Positions 34,892 through 43,188 of a stretch of 64,000 bases of DNA are shown here, piece after piece (position 1 is the first letter of the stretch; every line of letters starts with the position of its first letter). Where the stretch lies: positions 1 through 64,000 of the forward strand of contig NZ_VIFV01000007.1 of the NCBI RefSeq assembly GCF_007004625.1, read 5' to 3'. This DNA is from Planococcus salinarum. GTDB taxonomy: Bacteria > Bacillota > Bacilli > Bacillales_A > Planococcaceae. The translations under genes were made by a program, and so were the position numbers. The notes under the pieces are model-generated. The model saw nothing but the letters and a program-made list of their open reading frames with translations. It did not search any database and had not been told where the DNA came from.

Positions 34892-35896
34892 TTAGTTTTT
34901 TTGTAATGCTGTTTGGTTTTCTGCCTGCAGACCCAAGCCCTGTTTGATCATTTCGTTATAGGCGTATAAAGCAATTGCGGTATCCTGGACACCGGTTCCA
35001 GTCAGATCGCATACTGTGATCTGTTCTTTATGGCTTCGCCCCCTCACTTTTTGAGAAGTCAATTCACCCAATTCAGTAATGACGGAAGCATCTGTTACAG
35101 AACCACTGTCCAATGCATGGTGCAATTCACCAATCACGGCACATTGCGCTGTTGAATCACAGACCAATTTATCCGCATTGGCGAGAATTTCCGGTTCCAG
35201 TTCCTGTTTATGTTCCGCATCTGAACCCATCGCTGTAATATGAAGGCCCGGGTGCAGCCATTCAACTTTAATGACCGGCTCTTTCGCAGGGGTTGTTGTG
35301 ACAACCAGGTCACTTTCTCGGAAGACTTGTTCCACCGTATCTGCTACCTGGACTTCTACACCGAGCTCCGCTTTCATTTCTTCGGCACATTTCACGGCGC
35401 GGTTTTCTGAGCGGGCATAAACAAGGACCTTCTTAAAATTTCTTACAAGTGCCAGTGCTCTTAATTGAAACCTTGCCTGGCTTCCTGCTCCGATAATCCC
35501 CACAGTACCGATTTTTTCATTTGCCAAATATTTCGCTGCGATTGCTCCGGCGGCAGCAGTCCGGACTTCCGTCAAATATCCGTTGTCCAAAAGGATTGCT
35601 TCCGGAATTCCGGTTTCTGTACTGATCAGCATCATCAGTCCATTGCCGCTCGGGAGCCCCAGCTTGTAATTATCGAAAAAACCGGAGGAAACTTTAATCG
35701 CAAACATAGCTTCACCTTTTATATAAGCTGACTTTACATCGACTTCACCTTTTCGGTCATGAACATCTATACGCATGACAGGTGGCATTACAACTTCATT
35801 CTTTACCAATTTTGCAAATCCGTCTTCAACCACCTGGATTGCTGTCTCATTCAGCGTGACGTTTGTTTTGAGGTCATTTTCAGAAAAGATCAGCAT
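34892..35896 (-). CDS. eutC: EutC-like ornithine cyclodeaminase/mu-crystallin family reductase
   Basis: 334 residues with the family's LPSGNGLMMLIS, LTEVRTAAAGAIAAKYLA and Rossmann GIIGAGSQARFQLRAL motifs. In hydroxyectoine utilisation EutC works with EutB to remove the hydroxyl group (dehydration, then reduction). Assignment rests on the family plus its position next to the DoeA/EutD hydrolase gene, whose 3' end it overlaps by 17 bases. GGAGG lies 12 bases before the ATG. Confidence 0.82.
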   Translation of the reverse strand: MLIFSENDLKTNVTLNETAIQVVEDGFAKLVKNEVVMPPVMRIDVHDRKGEVDVKSAYIKGEAMFAIKVSSGFFDNYKLGLPSGNGLMMLISTETGIPEAILLDNGYLTEVRTAAAGAIAAKYLANEKIGTVGIIGAGSQARFQLRALALVRNFKKVLVYARSENRAVKCAEEMKAELGVEVQVADTVEQVFRESDLVVTTTPAKEPVIKVEWLHPGLHITAMGSDAEHKQELEPEILANADKLVCDSTAQCAVIGELHHALDSGSVTDASVITELGELTSQKVRGRSHKEQITVCDLTGTGVQDTAIALYAYNEMIKQGLGLQAENQTALQKN

Positions 35897-37112
35897 ATTT
35901 CTGCTGCACCTCCTTCACCGGTGCCTGATATCCCAGTAAAACATCATCTTTGATATGCAGTTCACGCGGCATATCTGCAAAAGTTTCACAGCCGGTTTCT
36001 GTTACACGGAATGACTCGCTCACTTCAAATCCCGATTTCTCATACCACATCCCTGGAATCAGATGGAATGTCATATTTGGCTGCAGAATCGTTTTATCAC
36101 CTTTTCGTATGCTTGCCGTATGTTCGCCCCAATCAGGCGGATAGTTCAGTCCCATTGAATAGCCGATCCGGGATTCTTTCAAATAACCGCTTTTGGCAAT
36201 CGACTTTCTCCAAGTCTCTTCCACTTCCTCAAGCGCAACACCCGGTTTGATTATGGCAAGACATTCATTCAAACCTTCGACTGTGATTTCTGAAAGCGCT
36301 TTTAAATTCTCGTTCGGCCGACCAATATGAACTGTTCTTGCCAGCGGAGAATGATAACGCTTATAACAGCCGGCCAATTCGAGAATAACTGAATCTCCTT
36401 GTTTATAGCGGGCATCGGTCCATGTTAAATGCGGAGTCGATGTTTTCTCACCCGAAGGCAGCAGAGGCATGATTGCCGGATAATCTCCTCCGTATTCTGC
36501 TGTTCCGGAAACTTGTGTATGCAGGATCTTAGCTGCAACATCACATTCACGGACCCCTTCATTTATCATCTTAATGCCATCCGCCATCGCATTTTCAACA
36601 AACAGAGCAGCACGTTTCATGTATTCGATTTCCTGGTCCGACTTCACGATCCGCGCCCAGTTCACCAGCAAGGTCGCATCTTGGAATTTGGCGTTAGGCA
36701 AGCCTTTTTTCAATTGTTCGTAACATTTTGCCGTGAAATAATAATTTTCCATTTCAACACCGATGGAGCGTTTTTCCTGACCAATCTGTTTGAGGATATC
36801 GGCCACAAAATCCATCGGGTGGAGCACGTCAGACTGAACATAGATGTCCGGATATGGAATGATATTATCCGTGTACAGCCAGGTGGTCAGTTTGGCCGCA
36901 TTCGCATCCATTGTCCGCCCCACCCAAATCGGCTGATCTTCGTCGCCGATGACAATCAGCATCTGGTGCACGTAGAATGACCAGCCATCATAACCGGATA
37001 AATAATTCATATTAGCCGGATCGGTGATAAGCAGCACTTCAACCCCTTTTGCTGCCATCCGTTCCTTTGTCTTGCGGATTCTTTGCTGATACTCCATTGC
37101 GGAAAATGACAT
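35880..37112 (-). CDS. doeA: Ectoine hydrolase DoeA/EutD (M24 pita-bread fold)
   Basis: 410 residues matching the DoeA/EutD subfamily closely: YLSGYDGWSFYVHQ near residue 37, YGGDYPAIMPLLPSGE near 207, STPHLTWTDARY, GYSMGLNYPPDWGEHTAS near 317 and the tail MPRELHIKDDVLLGY. The metal-binding Asp residues of ordinary M24 peptidases are absent (ILELAGCYKRYHSPLART instead of D…D), as in the metal-independent ectoine hydrolases. It opens the ring of ectoine or hydroxyectoine to N-acetyl-diaminobutyrates. First gene of the operon, AGGAGGG upstream of the ATG. Confidence 0.9.
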   Translation of the reverse strand: MSFSAMEYQQRIRKTKERMAAKGVEVLLITDPANMNYLSGYDGWSFYVHQMLIVIGDEDQPIWVGRTMDANAAKLTTWLYTDNIIPYPDIYVQSDVLHPMDFVADILKQIGQEKRSIGVEMENYYFTAKCYEQLKKGLPNAKFQDATLLVNWARIVKSDQEIEYMKRAALFVENAMADGIKMINEGVRECDVAAKILHTQVSGTAEYGGDYPAIMPLLPSGEKTSTPHLTWTDARYKQGDSVILELAGCYKRYHSPLARTVHIGRPNENLKALSEITVEGLNECLAIIKPGVALEEVEETWRKSIAKSGYLKESRIGYSMGLNYPPDWGEHTASIRKGDKTILQPNMTFHLIPGMWYEKSGFEVSESFRVTETGCETFADMPRELHIKDDVLLGYQAPVKEVQQKYADLF

Positions 37113-37181
37113 GGGGAAAATCCCTCCTAATTAAAATTAAATAAATTTTTTAAATATTCGGAACAACAAATCCTTATTTTC

Positions 37182-37223
37182 AGTATAGTTTTACCGCCGA
37201 AAAACTACATCCGCCATAATGTA
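37182..37223 (-). promoter_or_regulatory. Candidate activator-dependent promoter of the ectoine operon
   Basis: On the minus strand a good -10 (TATACT, 37182-37187) has no -35 at the expected position (ATGTAG). Instead a perfect inverted repeat TACAT-N8-ATGTA (37206-37223) abuts that place. This fits class-II-like activation, with PucR the obvious candidate regulator. The leader to the eutD start codon is about 60 bases. Confidence 0.5.
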
Positions 37224-37285
37224 TGAAAATTCTATTTATTTATAGTCACATTAACTAATTCCTCTATAGTTGTTCTTTATAAGCA

Positions 37286-37331
37286 AAAGCCCCGGCTTCT
37301 TCTTTTCAAAAAAAGAGGCCGGAGCTTTGTA
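37286..37331 (-). terminator. Terminator of pucR
   Basis: AAAGCTCCGGCCTCTTTTTTTG and its partner GCCGGGGCTTTT form a stem on the minus strand. It separates pucR from the operon promoter downstream. Confidence 0.75.
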
Positions 37332-37344
37332 TAAGTTGCAATTA

Positions 37345-39048
37345 TTAAGTTAATTCTTCAGAAACACCCAGTTTCCAAGTTTTAATGCTCAAATCCAAAA
37401 GAAACAAATCGTCCGGGTCTATCAGCGATAAATTTGTCAGGGATTCGATTTTTCGCAGTCTGTACAATAGTGACTGCCGGTGAAGGCTTAAAGCTCTTGC
37501 CGTTTGGCTGACATTCCCATGGTATTTATTATAGGCACTGAAAGTGTTGATCAAATCCATGTTCCGCTGCTGGTCATATTGCAAAATCGGATCAATGGTC
37601 GCTGTAATAATCTTTTTCAATTCATCATTTTGCGTGAGGTTCAACAGGATGCGGTCCACGCGGGTATCTTCATACAGCATGCGGTTTCCTTTCCCTTTTT
37701 TTCGCCGGCCGATGTCCAGTGCAAGATTGGCGTTTTGATAGCTTTCTGCTAAACCTTTATATCCTTCCCGGTGGCTTCCGATCCCCCATGACAATACAAC
37801 TTCCGGAAGCAGATTCCTTAAACGGCGTTCGGCCAAATCAAGGAAATTCAATGCAGTTTCAAATTCCGTTATACAAGGGATTTCCAGAAAAATCAGCAAC
37901 CGTCCTCCCTGATAAGTCATCATCACTTCACGCTTAAGAGATTGGGCTGCATAATAGATTTCTTCTTCGATATAATGAATCATGCTTTTAAACCATTGTG
38001 GAAAAGCATCATAATCCTGCTTTCTTTTTTCAAAAAGCTCTTCCAGGTTCTCAGGCAGGCCCACTATACATACATAGGGCAAATTCAAATTATAGCCAAG
38101 TAATTTGGAGCGGGAATTTGCCTGGTCCATAGAGATAAACTCCCCTTTGGCAAGCTCGTATACAAAGTCGCCTCTTAAACTCAATTTCGTTTCTTCAATA
38201 GCGTTCCTTCTGGAAATCCACAAAGAGATAGTCGTAGCTGCATGTTCAAGTACAGTGACCCGATAAGGTGTCAGGTAGGATGATACTGTACTTTCAACCG
38301 GAAGCAGGACGAACAAATATCCTTGCGGATCTGCGGAAACTTGCAGAACCGGTAACTGCAGAAATATGCGGTCTTCCGCTTCGACGATCTGGAACTTCTG
38401 GAACATGGGATCATGATCAGCAACAGCCTTTTCTTTTCTCTCAGGGAAATTTCCTGCCTGCACGAATTCATACCATTTTCTCAGAAAATCCGGAGTGTGT
38501 CCCCGTTTTTCCTGAATCACTCCCGCTGAATCCGTAATAATGATCCGGCAGTCGATTTTCTCTTGAATATATTTTGAAATTTGATGAAGATCAGCCTCGT
38601 CCAGGATAAGTTTTAATAACTCCTGCTGAACGATTTCTGATTTTTTTCTGTCTTTCTGCTGAACGTCGTTCAAGTCACTCATCACTTCTTCAACAATATT
38701 GGAAAAACGGACTTCCCAGGGCAATTCAATAATTACGAAGCCTTTTTCTTCGGCCATCTCAATGATTTCTGCCGGCACATCAAAGATATACCTTCCCAGG
38801 GCGATCATCAGAGCTGAAGCTTCCGAATCGATAATGTCCTGAACAAACGATCTCAAAGACTCCACATCATTACTGCAGCCGATTGCTGTTGTTAAAACGA
38901 CTTCATTTTTTCGCACAAAATTCTCAACGGGCATCTCAATGACTGAAATCCATTGCACAAACCGTTCACTCAGCACTTCTTTGCCGGATAGGACACTGGC
39001 ATTTTTCAAAATCTCGTAATTCAATACGTCTGCTACTGTATGTTGCAT
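37345..39048 (-). CDS. PucR family transcriptional regulator of the ectoine genes
   Basis: 567 residues. The N-terminal PucR ligand domain (VADVLNYEILKNASVLSG…WISVIEMPVENFVRKNEVVLTTA) is followed by a GGDEF-like middle part. A C-terminal PucR-type HTH closes it (YHGNVSQTARALSLHRQSLLYRL). PucR proteins are usually activators sensing a pathway intermediate, e.g. in purine or GABA use. Here it replaces the GntR/MocR-type EnuR of proteobacterial ectoine operons. It lies between the eutB-like gene and the operon on the same strand, with its own terminator. Confidence 0.88.
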   Translation of the reverse strand: MQHTVADVLNYEILKNASVLSGKEVLSERFVQWISVIEMPVENFVRKNEVVLTTAIGCSNDVESLRSFVQDIIDSEASALMIALGRYIFDVPAEIIEMAEEKGFVIIELPWEVRFSNIVEEVMSDLNDVQQKDRKKSEIVQQELLKLILDEADLHQISKYIQEKIDCRIIITDSAGVIQEKRGHTPDFLRKWYEFVQAGNFPERKEKAVADHDPMFQKFQIVEAEDRIFLQLPVLQVSADPQGYLFVLLPVESTVSSYLTPYRVTVLEHAATTISLWISRRNAIEETKLSLRGDFVYELAKGEFISMDQANSRSKLLGYNLNLPYVCIVGLPENLEELFEKRKQDYDAFPQWFKSMIHYIEEEIYYAAQSLKREVMMTYQGGRLLIFLEIPCITEFETALNFLDLAERRLRNLLPEVVLSWGIGSHREGYKGLAESYQNANLALDIGRRKKGKGNRMLYEDTRVDRILLNLTQNDELKKIITATIDPILQYDQQRNMDLINTFSAYNKYHGNVSQTARALSLHRQSLLYRLRKIESLTNLSLIDPDDLFLLDLSIKTWKLGVSEELT

Positions 39049-39182
39049 AAAATCCCCCTTCGAACCTTGACACCTGTCCGCATGCTAAACCAGTGAAGCA
39101 TAAACCGCTTACCGTTATACATAATAATAGCAGAAAAAGAAGTTATTGAATTTTGCGAATAAATTTTTACCTGCTGAAAATA

Positions 39183-40169
39183 CTACTCTTTTTCAGCTGT
39201 GTATTTTTGCATTAAGTCAAGGACCATCGAAATATCAATGTTTTGCCCTGAAATGATAATTGCGATCGGCCCTTCCTGATGATGGATTTTATTGTCCAGG
39301 ACAGCAGCAATCCCTGTAGCCGCAGCCCCTTCCATAATGAGGCGGTGCTTGTCGACCATATACGCCAAACTGTGGGCAATCCGTGATTCAGGAATGAGCA
39401 GCACGTCATCCATATATTTTTCCACCATGCTGAAAGTGTATTTGTTATCTAGGCCGATTCCCCCCAGAAGGCTGTCGGCAAGTGTTTCACTTTCTTCCAT
39501 TTCCAGGGGTTTTCCGGCTTTCAAACTTTCCACCATCACCGCTGACTGTTCCATCGAGACCCCCGTTATACGTATCTCAGGGCTATTCGATTTCAAAGCC
39601 AAGCCGACTCCAGACAGCAGGCCCCCTCCAGATAAAGGCACAATGACGTCTATCAGATCCGGCAAATCTTCCAGCAGTTCCAGGCCGATTGTACCTTGCC
39701 CGGCGATTACATGGCGGTCATCAAAAGGTTCAATAACCGTAATGCCATATTCTCTCTGCAATTCATAACAGCGGATGCCCGCCGCATCCTGGCTTTCACC
39801 CACTATTTCAACATGTGCGCCCATTGCTTTCAGCAAATCCACTTTCGCTTTCGGAACGCGGTTGGAAATACAGACTCTTGCTTCTATCCCCAATTTTTTT
39901 GCGATAAAAGCAACTGCCATGCCGTGATTTCCAGTGGAATATGTCGTAACTCCGCGCTTCCTTTCTTCATCATTTAAGCTGAGCATCTTATTGGCAGCTC
40001 CCCTGACTTTAAAAGCACCGATGTCATGGACGTTTTCAAGCTTCAAATAGATTGGCCGTCCCGCTTGTTCTGTCAGAAGCGGCGACCGTATTAATGGTGT
40101 TTTGTGTACTAAAGGAGCAATCCGCTTGCGTGCCTCCCAAATTTCCTGAACCCGCATTTTTTGAACCAT
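39183..40169 (-). CDS. eutB: EutB-like hydroxyectoine-utilisation dehydratase
   Basis: 328 residues of the threonine-dehydratase fold (PLP fold-type II). GAFKVRGAANKM holds the Schiff-base Lys (residue 54), STGNHGMAVA binds the carboxylate and PLSGGGLLSGVGLA binds the phosphate. No C-terminal ACT regulatory domain, as expected of EutB or catabolic dehydratases. Its location beside pucR and the doeA operon points to removal of water from the hydroxylated intermediate, working with EutC. A catabolic serine/threonine dehydratase is the alternative. AAAGGGG upstream of the ATG. Confidence 0.82.
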   Translation of the reverse strand: MVQKMRVQEIWEARKRIAPLVHKTPLIRSPLLTEQAGRPIYLKLENVHDIGAFKVRGAANKMLSLNDEERKRGVTTYSTGNHGMAVAFIAKKLGIEARVCISNRVPKAKVDLLKAMGAHVEIVGESQDAAGIRCYELQREYGITVIEPFDDRHVIAGQGTIGLELLEDLPDLIDVIVPLSGGGLLSGVGLALKSNSPEIRITGVSMEQSAVMVESLKAGKPLEMEESETLADSLLGGIGLDNKYTFSMVEKYMDDVLLIPESRIAHSLAYMVDKHRLIMEGAAATGIAAVLDNKIHHQEGPIAIIISGQNIDISMVLDLMQKYTAEKE

Positions 40170-40502
40170 GACCTGAAACCCCTTTTCGTTTTATGCTACT
40201 GATGCACGTCTGTTTATCAAGAAGGAGTTTCAGAAAATTATACTTTACCCCATGAAAATCCATCCTTCCTGTATCTTTCAATTTCGGGATGAAAACCCCT
40301 TCTTTTTCTGAACAATAATATCAGGAAACCCTACTACCGTCTTCTCATTTCATGTATTTGCGGGATAATGCACTATAAATTCACGGGGCATGTCGGTGTT
40401 GAGCAGTATTGTTGCATTCCCTCGGACATGAACTTCTGCTGTTACTGGTATACTAATTAAAAGCCGCCTGGACATTGCGGTCACAAAGAAGGACGGGATC
40501 GA
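40170..40502. other. Divergent promoter region between eutB-like and TRM11-like genes
   Basis: No gene is seen. On the minus strand a TATAAT near 40240 lacks a convincing -35, like the eutD promoter. On the plus strand an extended -10 (TGGTATACT, 40446-40454) precedes the methyltransferase. Confidence 0.45.
40446..40454 (+). promoter_or_regulatory. Extended -10 promoter of the TRM11-like gene
   Basis: TG-N-TATACT, 49 bases before the TTG start; the -35 is weak, as is usual for extended -10 promoters. Confidence 0.4.
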
Positions 40503-41501
40503 TTGAAACATTTAACACCAACTGGTGAATTTATATATACATTTGCATACACGGAAGATGAGAAAGAATTATGTCATTTGGAAATGCGCGCTTTTTTTGG
40601 AAAGGATACCGATGAGAAAATCCTGAAAACTGCGCGCGGCATTGACCCGAGCAGAAGCCCTTTCATCAAGGAGCGCATTGAAGTGTTATTGGAAGGCGCA
40701 GAATTGGCGGATATTCTCGAACAAACCGCTGAAATCAACATGGAAGCAGCGACCTTTAAAGTGATTTTCCTGAAAATCAATGGTCTGGCTTCGGCTGACA
40801 AAGTTGATTTTGGGGGGAAACGAGAAATCGAACGGCAGATCGGCGCGGCCATCACAGGAGAAGCGGATGTCCACACGCCCGACATCACATTCGGACTGAT
40901 TCCGTTCGGCGGCCGCTGGTATTTTGGCAAATATCAGCAAAGTGAGCCTGTCTGGTTCCGGCATCAACAGAAACCTCGGGAGTATTCCACCGCGCTGAGC
41001 AGCCGGGTGGCGCGCGCAGTCGCCAATATCGCTGTGCCCGACCCTGCCGGCGTCAAAGCGATTGATCCGTGCTGCGGTATTGGCACGGTGTTGGTCGAGG
41101 CCCTGTCGATGGGTATCGATATAGTTGGTCGTGACATCAATCCGCTTGTCGTCGACGGTTCACGGGAAAACATCGCACATTTCGGATTGACGGGAGAAGT
41201 TGATTTGGGGCCGATTGCCGACATCAACCAGCAATACGATGTCGCCATTATCGACATGCCGTATAACCTTTATACACACGTTACGCCTGATGAACAACTC
41301 GCCATCCTGAAATACGCTCAACCTATAACCGATAAACTTCTCGTCGTGACAATCGAAACGATTGATCACATGATTGAAGAAGCCGGTTTTACCATAACGG
41401 ACCGCTGCATCGCAAAAAAATCGTTATTCCTGCGTGAAATTCTGGTTTGTGAGCGGGTGGATAAGATACCTTTAAGTACTGCAAAATTAAAACAGGCATG
41501 A
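40503..41501 (+). CDS. TRM11-like SAM-dependent methyltransferase
   Basis: 332 residues. The N-terminal ~150 resemble the THUMP-like part of TRM11/TRMT11 proteins. The C-terminal half is a Rossmann methyltransferase with AIDPCCGIGTVLVEAL (motif I) and the amino-methylase motif DMPYNLY (NPPY-type). Probable target: guanine N2 in tRNA or another nucleic-acid amino group. TTG start supported by AAGGACGGG upstream; the frame has no better ATG. Confidence 0.82.
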   Translation: MKHLTPTGEFIYTFAYTEDEKELCHLEMRAFFGKDTDEKILKTARGIDPSRSPFIKERIEVLLEGAELADILEQTAEINMEAATFKVIFLKINGLASADKVDFGGKREIERQIGAAITGEADVHTPDITFGLIPFGGRWYFGKYQQSEPVWFRHQQKPREYSTALSSRVARAVANIAVPDPAGVKAIDPCCGIGTVLVEALSMGIDIVGRDINPLVVDGSRENIAHFGLTGEVDLGPIADINQQYDVAIIDMPYNLYTHVTPDEQLAILKYAQPITDKLLVVTIETIDHMIEEAGFTITDRCIAKKSLFLREILVCERVDKIPLSTAKLKQA

Positions 41502-41540
41502 TAAAACCTCCCGAATTCAATAATTCGGGAGGTTTTATCG
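41502..41540 (+). terminator. Terminator of the TRM11-like gene
   Basis: TAAAACCTCCCGAATT pairs with AATTCGGGAGGTTTTA, directly at the stop codon. Confidence 0.9.
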
Positions 41541-41555
41541 CAGGGTTAAGTTTTT

Positions 41556-41574
41556 GAGACAATAGATGTGTCTC
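41556..41574. promoter_or_regulatory. Inverted repeat upstream of aldA, candidate operator
   Basis: GAGACA-N7-TGTCTC is a perfect 6-bp dyad, 12 bases before the sigma-B-like -35 hexamer. Confidence 0.35.
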
Positions 41575-41585
41575 TTCCCCCTGCC

Positions 41586-41610
41586 GTTTAAGTACCGGGG
41601 CAAAGGGAAA
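41586..41610 (+). promoter_or_regulatory. Candidate sigma-B promoter of aldA
   Basis: A perfect GTTTAA, 13 bases, then GGGAAA (4 of 6 matches to GGGTAT), 35 bases before the GTG start. Confidence 0.5.
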
Positions 41611-41644
41611 AGAGGGAGAAAGCCTACTATTAGGAGGAAATAAT

Positions 41645-43096
41645 GTGCAGAAGCATCAATTGTACGTGAACGGCAATTATATAGATTCCACGGGCAACGA
41701 CTGGATCGAAGTCATCAACCCTGCCACTGAAGAAGTGATTTCCAAAATTCCCAAAGGCAATAAAGAAGACGCCGACAAAGCGGTCGAAGCTGCGTTCCAG
41801 GCGCAGCAGGCATGGGAACTGACCCCCAATATCGAACGCGGAAAAATCGTCCGGAAGCTGGGCGATGGAATTGCCAAAAAGCGTGATATCTTCATTGACC
41901 TGCTGCAGGAAGAACAAGGGAAAGACTACGAATTGGCGAGCGGCGAAGTTGATCTTGCCATCGATTACTTCCATTATATGTCCGAGTGGGCGCGAAGAAT
42001 CGAAGGAGAAATTCTGCCGAGCGACCGCCCGAACGAAAATATCTTCGTATATAAAAAACCGATTGGCGTTGTAGCCGGCATCATTCCCTGGAACTTTCCA
42101 ATCTTCATCCTCGCGCGAAAAGTCGCCACAGCTTTGGTAACCGGCTGTACAATCGTGATCAAGCCGAGCCAGCAGACACCGAATACAGCCATGGAATTCA
42201 CAAAACTCATAGACGCGATGGACGAAATTCCTGCCGGTGTCTTTAACGTGGTGACTGGCACCGGTTCTGAAATCGGCAATGCACTGGCGGCTCATAAAAA
42301 AGTCCAGTTGATCACGATGACCGGCAGTGTGGCTGCGGGAACGAAAGTGATGGAAGCGGCAGCGCAGAACATTACCAAAGTCAACCTGGAATTGGGCGGC
42401 AAAGCACCGGCAATCGTCACCCAAAATGCCGATTTGGATCTTGCGGCGGAGGCGATCACTACATCCCGCCTTGCTAACGGAGGGCAGGCCTGCACGAACG
42501 CCGAACGCCTCTATGTACATGAAAGTGTGGCAGAGGAATTGACCGAAAAGCTGATCAAAGCTTTTGAAGCGAAAAAGCTGGGCAATCCCCGCGAAGATAA
42601 AAATGTTGAAATGGGTCCATTGATCAGCCAGGACCGGCTGGAAACGGTCGAAGACATGGTCAAGCAGGCAGTTGCAGAAGGCGCAACTGTCGCTACCGGC
42701 GGAGAGCGGCCAACCAACGGATCGGGCTTCTTCTACAAGCCGACGATTCTGGTCAATGTGTCGCATGACTCGAATATTATCCGCGAAGAAGTTTTCGGTC
42801 CCGTCCTACCCATCACGACATTCAAAACATTGGACGAAGCAATCGAAAAAGCGAATGACACGGTATACGGCCTATCTTCTTCCGTATACACCGATGACCT
42901 TAACGAAGCGATGCGGGTCGTCAATGAAATGAAATTCGGCGAGACCTACGTCAACCGTGAAAATTTCGAAGCCGTACAAGGCTACCATGCGGGCATGCGC
43001 CAATCGGGTCTCGGCGGAGCCGATGGCAAGCACGGCATGGAAGATTTTTTGGCGACGCAAGTGGTGTACATGCAGTATAAAAATGATAAAAAATAA
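41645..43096 (+). CDS. aldA: Aldehyde dehydrogenase AldA (lactaldehyde/glycolaldehyde type)
   Basis: 483 residues of the ALDH superfamily with IIPWNFPIFILARKVATAL, LELGGKAPAIV (Glu) and GGQACTNAERLYV (catalytic Cys). The C-terminal NREN-FEAVQGYHAG segment and GGADGKHG mark the AldA subgroup, which oxidises lactaldehyde and glycolaldehyde with NAD. GTG start at 41645, with AGGAGG 8 bases upstream. A sigma-B-like promoter suggests stress induction. It lies near the ectoine cluster but on the other strand and behind a terminator, so it is probably separate from it. Confidence 0.9.
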   Translation: MQKHQLYVNGNYIDSTGNDWIEVINPATEEVISKIPKGNKEDADKAVEAAFQAQQAWELTPNIERGKIVRKLGDGIAKKRDIFIDLLQEEQGKDYELASGEVDLAIDYFHYMSEWARRIEGEILPSDRPNENIFVYKKPIGVVAGIIPWNFPIFILARKVATALVTGCTIVIKPSQQTPNTAMEFTKLIDAMDEIPAGVFNVVTGTGSEIGNALAAHKKVQLITMTGSVAAGTKVMEAAAQNITKVNLELGGKAPAIVTQNADLDLAAEAITTSRLANGGQACTNAERLYVHESVAEELTEKLIKAFEAKKLGNPREDKNVEMGPLISQDRLETVEDMVKQAVAEGATVATGGERPTNGSGFFYKPTILVNVSHDSNIIREEVFGPVLPITTFKTLDEAIEKANDTVYGLSSSVYTDDLNEAMRVVNEMKFGETYVNRENFEAVQGYHAGMRQSGLGGADGKHGMEDFLATQVVYMQYKNDKK

Positions 43097-43108
43097 TTAC
43101 TATAGAGA

Positions 43109-43144
43109 AAGGTGCGAAACGACAAACGTTTCGCACCTTTTTTC
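43109..43144. terminator. Bidirectional terminator between aldA and the wHTH gene
   Basis: AAAGGTGCGAAACG pairs with CGTTTCGCACCTTT, followed by TTT. Confidence 0.92.
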
Positions 43145-43188
43145 GTGGGGATTCTGCTTTGCTGTCATGCTGAAAAAGAAGAAGGAAT

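Noticed and set aside
41630-42766. Minus-strand open frame of ~378 codons
   Set aside because: Antisense shadow of aldA, which has clear ALDH motifs.
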